64,000 nt of DNA from SZUA-442 sp963759175. Lineage in GTDB: Bacteria; Actinomycetota; Acidimicrobiia; Spongiisociales; UBA5794. The stretch is from the NCBI GenBank assembly GCA_963759175.1, contig CAVWXP010000007.1, forward strand, positions 186,001-250,000, read 5' to 3'. The notes below the pieces were generated by a model. That model had not been told where the DNA came from. It worked only from the letters and a program-made list of their open reading frames with translations, and searched no databases. Numbering within the stretch: the first letter of the stretch is position 1; every line of letters begins with the position of its first letter. Below, one piece after another: positions 17,002 to 27,018 of the stretch. The position numbers were made by a program, and so were the translations under genes.

Positions 17002-18456
17002 CTACCGGCGCCACACCTCACGGTTGAACAGGATGAGGATCGGGAGGATCTCGAGGCGTCCGACGATCATCAGGGCCGAGAGCAGGAACTTGCCCGGCCA
17101 GGGCACACCGAGGTAATTGCTCGCCGGCCCGACCTCACCGAGCCCAGGACCCACGTTGCCGATCGCCGAGGCGACGGCCGACACCGTCGTCACCATGTCG
17201 AGGTTCGGTTCGGCGATCGATCCGATGATTGCCATGAGGAACGTGCCGGTCATGAAGGCGGCCATGTACAGCAGGAAGAACGTCTGGACCGTCTCGACCA
17301 CCACGTCGGGCACGGTCTCGCGTCCGACCCTGGTGACGAACACGCCACGTGGATGGATGATGCGTCTGACGTCCGTTCGCGATGCCTCATAGAGGATGTG
17401 GAGGCGGTCGGACTTGATCGCTCCCGATGTCGATCCCGCCATGCCACCGATGAACATGAGGCCCACGATCATGATCTCGAGGGCGGGTATCCACTGCGCG
17501 AAGTCGGAAGTACCGAATCCGGTCGTGGTGACGATCGTCAACGATGTGAAGAGTGCGTCCCTGATCGTGTCGGCCACCCCGAGGGTGCCCCATGTGCCGA
17601 TCGCGATGAGCAGTGCAGCTCCCGCGATGATGGCGAGGTAGACGCGCAGTCCCACGGACTTGAAGTAGGCCTTGCGATCGCGCCGCAGGACCTTGTAGTG
17701 GAGGGCGAACGACACACCTGCGAGGAGCATGAACACGATGACGACCCATTGCGAGTAGGCCGAGTAGGCACCGAGCGACCCGGAGTTGGTGGAGAAGCCG
17801 CCGGTCGACAGGGTGGTGAATGAGTGGTTGACCGCCTCGAAGAACGTCATGTCACCGACCCAGAGGAACACCACCTGGACGGCGGTCACACCCATGTAGA
17901 GGAACCACAGGCGCTTGGCGGTCTCGGAGAAACGCGGCGTCAGCCTGTCTGGCGTGGGACCGGGTGACTCCGCCCTGGCGAGCTGGACAGCGCCCATGCC
18001 GAGCAGTGGCAGGATCGCGATCGACAGCACGATGATCCCCATACCACCCACCCATTGGGTGAAGGAACGCCAGAAGACGACACCGTGCGACAGCTGCCCA
18101 GGATCGGGGATGATGGATGCACCGGTCGTCGTGAAGCCGGCGGCTGACTCGAAGAAGGCGTCGGTGAAGTTGCCGATCGATCCCGTCAGGAGGTAGGGCA
18201 GCGTGCCGACGATCGCCACGCCGATCCATGCGAGGCCCACGGCAGCGAAACCCTCGCGGGCCGAGAGTTCACCCGGCCGATCGAACCCGCGCCACAGACC
18301 GAATCCGATGAGACCCGTGATGGAAGCCGCCGCCAACAGGCCGGGGATGTCCGACCACTCCGTGTAGATGATGGCCACGACGATCGGCGCCACCATCGCT
18401 GCGCCGACCGCCATGAGCACAGCGCCAATGACATGGAGGAGGTGCCGCCAGGACAT
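17002..18456 (-). CDS. trkH: Trk-type potassium uptake membrane subunit
   Basis: 484 residues, ATG at 18456, with at least ten hydrophobic helices. Four MPM repeats are visible with selectivity-filter-like turns: TTTGASII, STGGFSTNSG, TTTGFGTSDF and VGNVGPGLG. TrkH forms the K+-conducting channel of the Trk/Ktr systems and needs the cytoplasmic regulatory subunit, encoded three bases upstream by trkA. The mid-segment GMAGSTSGAIK is characteristic of TrkH. It is the last gene of the hppA-trkA-trkH run. Confidence 0.93.
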   Translation of the reverse strand: MSWRHLLHVIGAVLMAVGAAMVAPIVVAIIYTEWSDIPGLLAAASITGLIGFGLWRGFDRPGELSAREGFAAVGLAWIGVAIVGTLPYLLTGSIGNFTDAFFESAAGFTTTGASIIPDPGQLSHGVVFWRSFTQWVGGMGIIVLSIAILPLLGMGAVQLARAESPGPTPDRLTPRFSETAKRLWFLYMGVTAVQVVFLWVGDMTFFEAVNHSFTTLSTGGFSTNSGSLGAYSAYSQWVVIVFMLLAGVSFALHYKVLRRDRKAYFKSVGLRVYLAIIAGAALLIAIGTWGTLGVADTIRDALFTSLTIVTTTGFGTSDFAQWIPALEIMIVGLMFIGGMAGSTSGAIKSDRLHILYEASRTDVRRIIHPRGVFVTRVGRETVPDVVVETVQTFFLLYMAAFMTGTFLMAIIGSIAEPNLDMVTTVSAVASAIGNVGPGLGEVGPASNYLGVPWPGKFLLSALMIVGRLEILPILILFNREVWRR

Positions 18457-18459
18457 CGA

Positions 18460-19788
18460 TCAGCCGGAGAGCTTCTCGGCCGTCGCGATCGCTTCCGGGA
18501 GCGCTATCGCGATCAGGTGGTCGCCGACCTCGACGACCGTGTCCCCGCGGGGTACGAATGCCTCGGCGCCGCGTTGGACACCGCCGATGATCATGGAGTG
18601 GGGCAACTTGAGGTCTGCGAGCGACTTCCCGATGGCAGGACTGGACGGTCCCACCTCGAGCTCGATGGCCTCCGCGTCGGAATCGGAGAACGTCACGACC
18701 GAGTAGATCACCCCGCGGCGGACGAACCGGAGGATCTCGTTCGCCGCCGAAAGGCGTGAGCTCACCGTCGCGTCGATCCCGACTCCAGCGAGAAGCCCGA
18801 CGAGATCGGTGTTCGAGAATCGGGCGATCACTTCCCTGGCTCCCAACGACTTCGCGACCATCGCAGCCAGGACGTTCTCGCTGTCCCATCCGGTGAGCGC
18901 CATGACGGTGTCGGTGGTCTCGATGCCCTCCGAGCGCAGCAGCTTCACGTCGGTCGGTTGGCCACACACGGTGACGACACCCGGGAGTTCCTCCGCAATG
19001 ACTCGGCAGCGGTCCATGTCGGGTTCGATCAGGGTCGTGTGGATGTGGTGATCAGCAAGCATGCGGGCGGTGAGCTTGGCGAGGCGGGTGCTGCCGAGGA
19101 TCATCACCTTCTCGGCTGGCGCGCTCGACAGGCCGAGCCAGGTGTAGGCGTCGTCGGTGCTCTCGGCCCTAGCCATCATCAGCACGTGGTCGTGGGGCTC
19201 GAGAGTCGTGGAGCCGCGTGCGATGATGGTCTCGCCGTGCCTGATGACGGCGACGACGAGCCAGTCCCACCCCTCGATCGTTTCCCTGAGGTCAGCGAGC
19301 GTCTTACCCACGAAGTCGGCACGGCTGTCCACGTACGCCCCGAGCAGGACGAGCGCACCATCGGCGAACTCGATCCGCTCCGCGATGTCGCCGCTCGATG
19401 CCAACAGGAACAGCTCACGGGCTGCGGCCTCACCGGGGTCGATGACGAGGTCCACACCAAGTGCCTCGACCTCGGCCTTGAGCTGGGGGTCCTCGACGCG
19501 GGCGACCTTGCGTTCGATGCCGAGCTGGGTACCCGCGGCGCATGCGAGCACGTTCACCGCGTCCGATGAGCTGACGGCGATCAGCAGATCGGCGTCGGCG
19601 AGGCCCGCCTTCTTCAGCGTCTTGGCCGAGGCGCCGTTCCCGTTGATGACGAGGCAATCGATCTCCGATTGGGCGATCGCCGCCCGCTCGGGGTCGGATT
19701 CGATGACGACGACATCCTGACCTTCGACGGCGAGCTTCTCGGCGAGATAGGAGCCAACGGCACCCGCGCCCACGATCACTATGCGCAT
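18460..19788 (-). CDS. trkA: Trk system potassium uptake regulatory subunit
   Basis: 442 residues from the ATG at 19788 (MRIVIVGAGAVGSYLAEKL); a GTG six bases upstream is possible. Two RCK units are present: an N-terminal Rossmann fold GAGAVGSYLAEKL plus a TrkA-C domain, then a second Rossmann MILGSTRLAKLTARML plus a second TrkA-C domain ending in VEVGDHLIAIAL. It binds NAD(H) or nucleotides and gates TrkH. Its stop lies three bases before the trkH start. Confidence 0.93.
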   Translation of the reverse strand: MRIVIVGAGAVGSYLAEKLAVEGQDVVVIESDPERAAIAQSEIDCLVINGNGASAKTLKKAGLADADLLIAVSSSDAVNVLACAAGTQLGIERKVARVEDPQLKAEVEALGVDLVIDPGEAAARELFLLASSGDIAERIEFADGALVLLGAYVDSRADFVGKTLADLRETIEGWDWLVVAVIRHGETIIARGSTTLEPHDHVLMMARAESTDDAYTWLGLSSAPAEKVMILGSTRLAKLTARMLADHHIHTTLIEPDMDRCRVIAEELPGVVTVCGQPTDVKLLRSEGIETTDTVMALTGWDSENVLAAMVAKSLGAREVIARFSNTDLVGLLAGVGIDATVSSRLSAANEILRFVRRGVIYSVVTFSDSDAEAIELEVGPSSPAIGKSLADLKLPHSMIIGGVQRGAEAFVPRGDTVVEVGDHLIAIALPEAIATAEKLSG

Positions 19789-19841
19789 AGGCACCCGAGG
19801 TTAGGGCATCGCTCCACGCGTGCCTGCTCTCCCTCAGCGTC

Positions 19842-21923
19842 CTAGAGCAATCCGCCGGCGCTGACGAACGCCGTAGCGAAGATCAGCGACACGATGGTCA
19901 TCACCTTGATGACGATGTTCATCGACGGGCCGGCCGTGTCCTTGAACGGATCACCGATCGTGTCACCCACGACGGCTGCCTTGTGGGCATCGGAGCCCTT
20001 GCCACCGAACGCGCCCGCCTCGATGAACTTCTTGGCGTTGTCCCATGCACCGCCGGCGTTGGCCATGTAGATGGCGAGCAGGAATCCGGAGATGAGGGCA
20101 CCTGCGAGCAATCCGCCGAGCATCTCGACGGAGATGAACCCGACGACCAGTGGCAGGGCCACGGCCGCCGCACCGGGGATGATCATCTCGCGGAGGGATG
20201 CCTTCGTCGAGATGTCGACGCACTTGGCGTACTCGGGACGCACACCGGGCTCGCCCTCACGCAGGCCGGGGATCTCGCGGAACTGGCGCCGGACCTCCTC
20301 GATCATCTGGAAGGCCGCCCGTCCGACGGCCTGGATCGTCATCGCAGCGAACAGGTAGGGAAACATGCCCCCGAGGAACAGACCGACGGCGACCTTGATG
20401 TCGAGCAGGTCGAGGGCGCTGATCTCGGCAGCCTCGGCGAACGAGAAGAACAGGGCGAGTGCCGTCACGGCGGCGGATGCGATCGCAAACCCCTTGGCGA
20501 CGGCTGCGGTGGTGTTCCCGAGCGAGTCGAGCTGGTCGGTCGCCTCCCTGACCTCGGGCGGCAGGTCCGCCATCTCGGCGATTCCGCCTGCGTTGTCGGC
20601 GATCGGGCCGTAGGCGTCGACCGATACGGTGATACCGAGGGTTGCGAGCACGCCGATGGCGGCGATCGCCACGCCGTAGATGCCGCCACCCTCGATGGAC
20701 TGTTCGGCGGCCCAGAAGGCAGCACCCATGCCGAGGGCGACCACGATCACCGAGTAGGCAGCCGAACGCTTGCCCTCGGCGATACCTGCGAGGACGACGG
20801 TGGCGGGACCGGTCTCGGACTGGCGGGCGATCTCCTTGACGGTCTTGAAGTGGTCCGAGGTGTACCACTCGGAGATCTTGCCGATGAGGAGGCCGATCCC
20901 GAGTCCGATGATGACGGATCCGAACAGTCCCCAACCGCCGTTCTCGATGCCTTCGACGTCTGAGAACATGATGGGCGTGAGCACGGCGACACCGATGACG
21001 GTGAGCGCTGCGGCGGACCACGTTCCGATGTGGAGCGCCCTGGCGAGGTGGTCACCCTGGGGACGCACGAGGAACGATGCAATGATCGAAGCACCCATGC
21101 CGATCGAGGCGATCATCAACGGATAGAAGATCGTCTCGGCCACGAACGGCTGGGACGCGAACACGATGGCGGCGAAGGCGATGGGGGCGATCATCGACCC
21201 GACGTACGACTCGAAGAGATCGGCACCCATGCCGGCGACGTCGCCGACGTTGTCACCGACGTTGTCGGCGATCGTGGCCGGGTTGCGCGGATCGTCCTCA
21301 GGGATGCCGGCCTCCACCTTGCCGACGAGGTCGGCGCCGACGTCGGCAGCCTTCGTGTAGATGCCCCCGCCGACACGGGCGAAGAGGGCGATCGACGATG
21401 CTCCGAGGCCGATCGCCGTGACGATCTGGACCCACTCATCGAGCTCCATGCCCATGACCTCGCTGAAGAACCAGACCCCGAGGCTGAACCCGAGCAGACC
21501 GAGACCCGCGACGGTGAAGCCCATGACCGCACCGCCACGGAAGGCGACGGGAAGGGCCTTGGCCGTCCCGCCGAGGCGTGCCGCCTCGGTCGTGCGGGCG
21601 TTGGCAGCCGTGGCGATCCGCATCCCGATGAACCCGGCGAGACCCGAGAGGATCGCACCGAACACGTAGGCGACGGCGCCCCACGGACGTCCCCAATCGA
21701 GGAAGATCATGATGAGCGAAGCCATCACCGCCACGAAGGCGGCGATCGCCAGGTACTCGCGGCGCATGAATGCCATCGAGCCTTCCCGGATCGCGCCCAT
21801 GAGTTCGACCATCCGGTCGTTCCCAGGCGATTCGGCGACGACCAACCGGCCGTACACGAGGGCGAGGATGAGCGCACCAAGGCCCATCACCATGGCCGCA
21901 TAGAGCCACACATCGGGGTTCAC
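19842..21923 (-). CDS. hppA: Membrane-bound proton/sodium-translocating pyrophosphatase, K+-dependent type
   Basis: 693 residues from the GTG at 21923 (VNPDVWLYAAMVMG), chosen because AGGAG lies eight bases upstream; the frame runs on much farther but that part overlaps the LCP gene antisense. About 15 hydrophobic helices. The pyrophosphate site DVGADLVGKVE and IADNVGDNVGDVAGMGADLFESY are intact. In GNTTAAVAKGFAIASAA the residue after GNTTA is Ala rather than Lys, the hallmark of the K+-dependent subfamily. It couples PPi hydrolysis to ion export. Whether the ion is H+ or Na+ is undecided. It lies 53 bases upstream of trkA. Confidence 0.95.
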   Translation of the reverse strand: MNPDVWLYAAMVMGLGALILALVYGRLVVAESPGNDRMVELMGAIREGSMAFMRREYLAIAAFVAVMASLIMIFLDWGRPWGAVAYVFGAILSGLAGFIGMRIATAANARTTEAARLGGTAKALPVAFRGGAVMGFTVAGLGLLGFSLGVWFFSEVMGMELDEWVQIVTAIGLGASSIALFARVGGGIYTKAADVGADLVGKVEAGIPEDDPRNPATIADNVGDNVGDVAGMGADLFESYVGSMIAPIAFAAIVFASQPFVAETIFYPLMIASIGMGASIIASFLVRPQGDHLARALHIGTWSAAALTVIGVAVLTPIMFSDVEGIENGGWGLFGSVIIGLGIGLLIGKISEWYTSDHFKTVKEIARQSETGPATVVLAGIAEGKRSAAYSVIVVALGMGAAFWAAEQSIEGGGIYGVAIAAIGVLATLGITVSVDAYGPIADNAGGIAEMADLPPEVREATDQLDSLGNTTAAVAKGFAIASAAVTALALFFSFAEAAEISALDLLDIKVAVGLFLGGMFPYLFAAMTIQAVGRAAFQMIEEVRRQFREIPGLREGEPGVRPEYAKCVDISTKASLREMIIPGAAAVALPLVVGFISVEMLGGLLAGALISGFLLAIYMANAGGAWDNAKKFIEAGAFGGKGSDAHKAAVVGDTIGDPFKDTAGPSMNIVIKVMTIVSLIFATAFVSAGGLL

Positions 21924-22100
21924 AGAAATCACTCCTGCAGGTTCGGGAAGGGGTCGGAAACCGGCGCCAGTATACGTCCGTCGGGGTCCCGATGCCCATC
22001 CGGGTCGCTGCAGACGTCGCCGTCGACGACACCGCTCACCATGCCGCCCGCGCCCAACAATGGCACCCCGCCGACGGGCCGCCGGGTAGCCTCGCCCACG

Positions 22101-23372
22101 ATGGTTGGCCAGCCCTCCCACATCGTCCGTCGGTGCGCCGGCGCGCTCGGCGTCCTCGCGCTCGTCGCCACGTCGTGCACCAACGCCGCATCGAGCGAGA
22201 CGACCACCACGTCGAGCCTGCCGACGACGACCGTGGCCTCGACAACCACGAACGCATCGACGACGACGTCGCCCCCATCGACGACCGAGGCTCCCATCAT
22301 CCCGATCACCGTCGCCGGTGACCTCCCCGATGGCCTGGCGGGAACCCTCGGCGCAGCGCTCACCACGCTGCGTGACGCCCGAGCGGCCGGCCCGGTGCTC
22401 GACACCGTCGTAGAGCACCACGGCGGATCGGTACCGCTCGACGACACCTACCTGGCCGACGTCACCACCGCCGAGCTCGCCGACGGTTCACGCGTCGGCG
22501 CAGCTGTCCTCGACTCGGGTGACACCGTGCTCCTCGCCGACGAGGGCGAAGGATGGACCGTCGTCGGCACGCACCTCGTGTCGGTGGGCTCCGCGCCCTC
22601 GTTCGGGACTTCGCCGCGACGCGTCCTGGTGCTCGGTTCGGACGCTCGCCCCGGCCAGAACCCCCTCGTGTTCCGCATGGACTCCATCCACATCCTCACG
22701 GCCGCTCCCTCCGAGGCTTCCGGTTCGATCCTCGGATACCCACGCGACGCATGGATCGAGTCTCCCTATGGCCCGATGCGGATCAATGCCCTCACGTCAT
22801 CGGGGCGAGGACCCGATGCGATCTTCGAGCACTTCACCGAGACGTGGGAGCTCCCGCTCGAGGGATACATCGTCACGGGTTTCGCTGGATTCGAGGACCT
22901 CGTCGCCGCAACGCTCGGGCGGATCACCCTCACGATCCCGATCCCCATCCCGACCCAGGAGTGGTTCGCCGGATTCAGCTCGGGTGAACAAACCCTCACA
23001 CCGACGAGGACCCTGGACTTCGCCCGCACCCGAAAGCTGATACCCGGAGGCGACTTCACGCGGTCGTTCCATCAGGGGATCGTGATGCTCGCCGCCCTGA
23101 CGATGATCCAGAGGGGAACGGTGCTCGACCTGCCGATGCTCCTCGCGGAGCTCTCGGAACACACGGCGACGAACCTGACCGCCACCGACCTCATCCAGCT
23201 TGGTGCAGCGGCCATGGAGCTCGACATCGGATCGATCGCCAACGAGGTACTCCCCGGATCGCTCGGGCGAACCTCCGGTGGCGCATCGGTCGTGTTCCTC
23301 ACCGACGGCTACGAGGTGATCGTCGAGGACGTGCTCGACGACGGCTTGCGTAATGAGAGTGCTCAGCCCTGA
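22101..23372 (+). CDS. LytR-CpsA-Psr (LCP) family lipoprotein
   Basis: 423 residues from the ATG at 22101; the open frame extends far upstream but only as antisense to hppA. Signal sequence with lipobox-like VATSC near residue 25, then a Thr/Ser-rich linker to about 65. From about 175 the LCP domain begins: VLVLGSDARPG, DSIHILTAAP, ILGYPRDAWIES, RINALTSSGRGP and, near the end, LDFARTRKLIPGGDFTR, which hold the Arg and Asp residues used to bind the polyprenyl-phosphate substrate. LCP enzymes attach glycopolymers to peptidoglycan. The region between linker and LCP domain (GTLGAALTTLRDA onward) is unusual. Confidence 0.82.
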   Translation: MVGQPSHIVRRCAGALGVLALVATSCTNAASSETTTTSSLPTTTVASTTTNASTTTSPPSTTEAPIIPITVAGDLPDGLAGTLGAALTTLRDARAAGPVLDTVVEHHGGSVPLDDTYLADVTTAELADGSRVGAAVLDSGDTVLLADEGEGWTVVGTHLVSVGSAPSFGTSPRRVLVLGSDARPGQNPLVFRMDSIHILTAAPSEASGSILGYPRDAWIESPYGPMRINALTSSGRGPDAIFEHFTETWELPLEGYIVTGFAGFEDLVAATLGRITLTIPIPIPTQEWFAGFSSGEQTLTPTRTLDFARTRKLIPGGDFTRSFHQGIVMLAALTMIQRGTVLDLPMLLAELSEHTATNLTATDLIQLGAAAMELDIGSIANEVLPGSLGRTSGGASVVFLTDGYEVIVEDVLDDGLRNESAQP

Positions 23373-25326
23373 CCGGTCGCCCCCAGTGCCTCGGCATGGA
23401 CCAGTGTCACCGGTCGGGTGATCCCCGGTGGGTCGAACCCGAACACCTGCCCGTAGAACGACAACTCCGCGTCGAGGACCGCCACGATCGTCTCGGCGCG
23501 CCGGAAGCCGTGCTGTTCGCCCTCGAAGGACACATAGGCGTGCGGGAATGCCACGGCGATCGAGGGCGGCGACGATCTCCTCGGACTGCGAGGGGGGCAC
23601 CACGGCGTCCTCGAGCCCCTGGAACGTGATGAGCGGGCACGAGAAGCCGTCCACGTGGTGGATCGGTGATCGCTCAGCCATGAGCGCGGCCGATGCCGGC
23701 ATCGGGCCGATGAGGAAGTCGTCATACCGACTCTCGAACTTGTGGGTATCTGCCATCAACGCGGCGATGTCCGAGACCCCGTAGTGGTTGGCGCCCGCGG
23801 CGAAGGTGTCGGTGAATGCGAGCGCAGCGAGGGTGGTGTATCCCCCGGCGCTGCCGCCCCGGATGGCCATCCGGTTGCGGTCGACGAGGCCCTGGGCCGC
23901 GAGGTGGTCGGCCGCCGCGCAGCAGTCCTCGACGTCGACGATCCCCCACCGGCCCTCGAGGAGGTACCGGTAGTCACGTCCGAAGCCGGTCGAACCCCCG
24001 TAGTCCACATCGGCGACGGCGAACCCACGGGACGTCCAGTACTGGACGGCGAGGTTGAATCCCGGCCGTGCCGCGGACGTCGGCCCACCGTGGCTCATGA
24101 CGATGAGGGGCGGGAGTTCCCCTTCTGGTGCGTTGGCTACCGGGTTCGTCGGGACGTAGAAGTATGCGTGCGCCTCAGCGTCCGTCCCGCGAGGGGAACG
24201 TGATCGAACGTGGCCGGCTGATGATCGCCGAGTCGAGGCCGAGGTCCCGCGCACGACGCAGGACCGCCGCGGTCCCCTGGGCCAGATCGACCGATACCAC
24301 TTCGGGCTCGGTGTGACCCGAGGTCGCCACGGCGACGACGGTGCCGTCCCCGACGCGGACCGACGCCAGCCCGGATCGGTCGAGCGTCCACGTCCGTACC
24401 GAACCATCAGGGTCGATGCATGTGATGGCTGCAGACCCATCGACGGTGGAGCAGATCACGAGCTCACCGCGCGGTGTGACGCCGTAGTCTGCGAGGTCGA
24501 AGACCCACGCTGGACCACCGACCTCACGATCCATCGGGGCGACGGGAACCAGGTCGTCGACGCCGTCGACGCGATACACATTCCACCAGTTGGATCGATC
24601 CGAGATCACGAAGAGCTCGTCGCCGCGCCACACCGGCTGCATCAGCGATTCAGCGCTACCGGCCAGCCTCGCGCCACCCGCAACGGATGGCTCCGGACCG
24701 TCGGTATCGAGGTCGGCCACCCACAGCTCCGTGTCGTTCCACGGCAGGTTCGGGTGATCCCATGCGATCCAGGCCAGGCGAGCGCCGTCGGGGCTCGGAC
24801 GAGGTGACGCCACGAAGTCCCTTCCGTCGACGATCACGGTCGGGGACACCGAGCCTTCGGCGTGCACGGCGACGATCTCGTTGGCGGCCTCGCCTCCGCC
24901 GGTGTGGTCCTCGCGCACGCAGACGATCCAATCCGATCCCGGGACGCGACGGCCATCGGCGTAGCGCCAGCCGTTGGCGATCGGGGGTTCGGGGGTGATC
25001 GGACGAGGCCCCTCTCCGGGATCGACGCGATAGAGGCGTTGATCGGACCAGTTGGCGAAGAACAGCACACCGTCGTCCACCCACCAGGCCCCGCCGCCGT
25101 ACTCGTGGACACGTGTGCGGGCGTTGAATCCATCGGGCAGGATGTCGACGGGTCCGTCCGGGTCGTTGCGGACGATCTGGATCCGACCGCCCTCTGACGG
25201 TCGCGCCTCGGACCACCACACGACCCCACCGTCGAGCCAGGTCGCGGTCGGCGTCGCCGCATCGGCGACGATGGACTCCGGGGTGATGGGTGAGGGCCAG
25301 GTACCGAACGGGAGTGTCTTGGTCAT
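23363..25326 (-). pseudogene. S9-family prolyl oligopeptidase-like peptidase, two frameshifts
   Basis: ATG at 25326. The first 380 residues form the beta-propeller part (WLDGGVVWWSEARPSEGG, VHEYGGGAWW, LAWIAWDHPNLPWNDTEL), ending ITFPSRDG. The catalytic part continues in a second frame: LIVMSHGGPTSAARPGFN, GSTGFGRDYR, RGGSAGGYTTLAAL with the nucleophile Ser, and QGLEDAVVPPSQ with the Asp. The last 60 residues lie in a third frame: VSFEGEQHGFRRAETI with the catalytic His. Removing one base from the CCC run at 24186-24188 and one from the GGG run at 23544-23546 joins all three into about 653 residues with natural junctions (FPSRTDAEAHAYFY and RRGIPHAYVSFEG). It ends overlapping the LCP gene convergently by ten bases. 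Sequence error is at least as likely as real inactivation. Confidence 0.85.
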
Positions 25327-25398
25327 GGCCCCAATCTAGGAACCACGACCGGCGAACACCGTGACGGGGAGCCGGCCATTCGTCCCTATCGTGGACCC

Positions 25399-26637
25399 AT
25401 GGCGGACGATCGACCAGCGCACAGCGTCTCGGATCGTGCACGGCGCATCGTGGGCGACTCGAAGGTCGCTCCGTACGTCATCGAGCACATCGCACGGATG
25501 GCGCACCCAACTCCCGAAGCTCGGTACCTGTCGTTGGCCGTCGCCGAGAACCATCTCATGTGGGATCTCATCGATGAGCATGCGAACGCCCGCCGCGGCG
25601 TCGGGCCCGGCGCCTTCTCGTACGCCGATATGCGCGGAGCGCCCCCCTTCCGCGAGGCCATTGCCACCATGCTGGGGGACCATCTCTTCGGTGTCCCTGT
25701 GGATCCCGCAGCGCTCGTGATGATGTCAGGCGCCGGCACGGTGATCGAGTCGCTCGTGTGGTCCCTCGTCGATCCCGGAGGCGCCGTCGTGGTGCCGACA
25801 CCGTCATACATGGGCTACTGGAACGACATCGAGGCGCGGGCGGGCGTACGGGCGATCCCCGCCCACACACGGCCAGAGGACGACTTCCGGATCACGCCTG
25901 CACTCCTTTCGGACGCCGAAGCGGCAACCGACGGTGGTATCGATGCGCTCCTCCTGACCAACCCGTCGAATCCGCTCGGACGAACGCTGACGCGAGCCGA
26001 GCTCGTCGGTGCGATCGAGTGGGCCCGTGAGCGCTCGATCCCCGTCATCATGAACGAGATCTATGGGCTCTCCATACACGAGGGCCACACGTTCACGTCG
26101 GCGGCGACCGTCCTCGGCGGGTTCCCGGACGATGTTCACTTCGTGTGGGCGCTCTCGAAGGATTTCGCGGCGAGCGGATTGCGATGCGGCATCGCCGTCA
26201 CGACGAACGAACCCGTCCACGCCGCCATGATGGAACTCCTGTACTTCGGGGCCGTATCCGGCGACACCCAACACCTCGTCACCACGATGGTCTCCGATAC
26301 CCCGTGGCTCGAGCGGTACCTGGCGACGCTGCGGCTACGCCTCACGGCGTCGGATCACGCGGCGCGTGCGGTGCTCCACGATCATGCGATCGCGACGATC
26401 CCCGGGGATGCCGGCATCTTCCTCCTGGCCGACTTCCGTCCGTTCCTCACCGATCCGACATGGGAAGCCGAGTCCGACCTGTGGCGCACGATCCTCGACC
26501 GGGCCGACGTCAACCTGACGCCCGGGTCGGCCTGTCGGGTGAGCGAGCCGGGCTTCATGCGGATCTGCCACGCATCGGCGCCGACGGATGTCGTCGAAGA
26601 GGGGCTTGCGCGGGCCGTCGCGGCGATCAGCGCCTGA
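25399..26637 (+). CDS. PLP-dependent class I/II aminotransferase, ACC-synthase-like
   Basis: 412 residues, ATG at 25399. LSLAVAENHLMWDLI near residue 45 matches the LGLAENQL region of 1-aminocyclopropane-1-carboxylate synthases; YADMRGAPPFREAIA follows the YxDxxGLPxFR pattern. MSGAGTVIESL and TNPSNPLGRT are fold type I features and LSKDFAASGLRCG holds the PLP lysine. It lacks a named bacterial homologue I can be sure of: it could be an ACC-synthase-type lyase or simply an aminotransferase of the same branch. It is divergent from the S9 gene (72 bases) and its 3' end faces the tad operon. Confidence 0.78.
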   Translation: MADDRPAHSVSDRARRIVGDSKVAPYVIEHIARMAHPTPEARYLSLAVAENHLMWDLIDEHANARRGVGPGAFSYADMRGAPPFREAIATMLGDHLFGVPVDPAALVMMSGAGTVIESLVWSLVDPGGAVVVPTPSYMGYWNDIEARAGVRAIPAHTRPEDDFRITPALLSDAEAATDGGIDALLLTNPSNPLGRTLTRAELVGAIEWARERSIPVIMNEIYGLSIHEGHTFTSAATVLGGFPDDVHFVWALSKDFAASGLRCGIAVTTNEPVHAAMMELLYFGAVSGDTQHLVTTMVSDTPWLERYLATLRLRLTASDHAARAVLHDHAIATIPGDAGIFLLADFRPFLTDPTWEAESDLWRTILDRADVNLTPGSACRVSEPGFMRICHASAPTDVVEEGLARAVAAISA

Positions 26638-27005
26638 GGGCCTTCCGCCGTGATGAGGCGGATCGGTTCGAACGTCGCCCGCGCCGTTGCCTGCACTGCC
26701 ACGTTCCCGATCCCGAGCACGGACACCGACCGTGTCACGGTGACCTCGACCGTTCGGGGGTTCCACGACGCGTCGATCGGGCACACACACCGCACGAGGC
26801 GGGCACCGTTGAGCGAGGCGAACCTCGCCGCCTCCTGGGCTGGTGTGCCCGTCGCCCCGAAGGGTCGGAACGTCACGGGTGCGGCAGCGAGCGCGGCAGC
26901 ATCGGCGGCGTTCGACGCTGCCGTGTACCCGGCGATCGCCGTGCCGACCGCGGCGACCGCGACCACGAGGACGACGACGAGTCCGACCACCCCCATGCCG
27001 ACCAC
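26382..27005 (-). CDS. TadE/TadG-like pilus-assembly protein (second TadE-like)
   Basis: About 207 residues if started at GTG 27005; the true start is uncertain because the GTG overlapping the tadE stop (27022) is out of frame by one missing base. A hydrophobic N-terminal helix (VGMGVVGLVVVLVVAVAAVG) is followed by TAASNAADAAALAAA, the hallmark of the TadE-like protein of the actinobacterial secretion neighbourhood (Rv3654c-type). Recognisable sequence ends about 26650; the last 256 bases overlap the aminotransferase gene antisense and look non-native, so the real stop may have been lost to an indel. Confidence 0.6.
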   Translation of the reverse strand: MVGMGVVGLVVVLVVAVAAVGTAIAGYTAASNAADAAALAAAPVTFRPFGATGTPAQEAARFASLNGARLVRCVCPIDASWNPRTVEVTVTRSVSVLGIGNVAVQATARATFEPIRLITAEGPQALIAATARASPSSTTSVGADAWQIRMKPGSLTRQADPGVRLTSARSRIVRHRSDSASHVGSVRNGRKSARRKMPASPGIVAIA

Positions 27006-27018
27006 CAGCGAACCGCGC

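Noticed and set aside
21030..22100. Open frame extending the LCP gene 1.07 kb upstream
   Set aside because: It is antisense to hppA; the signal peptide and lipobox begin at 22101.
23363..25326. Programmed frameshifting in the S9 peptidase gene
   Set aside because: The two shift sites are ordinary GGG/CCC runs without slippery heptamers or a downstream structure that I can see, and the same kind of indel occurs in unrelated genes.
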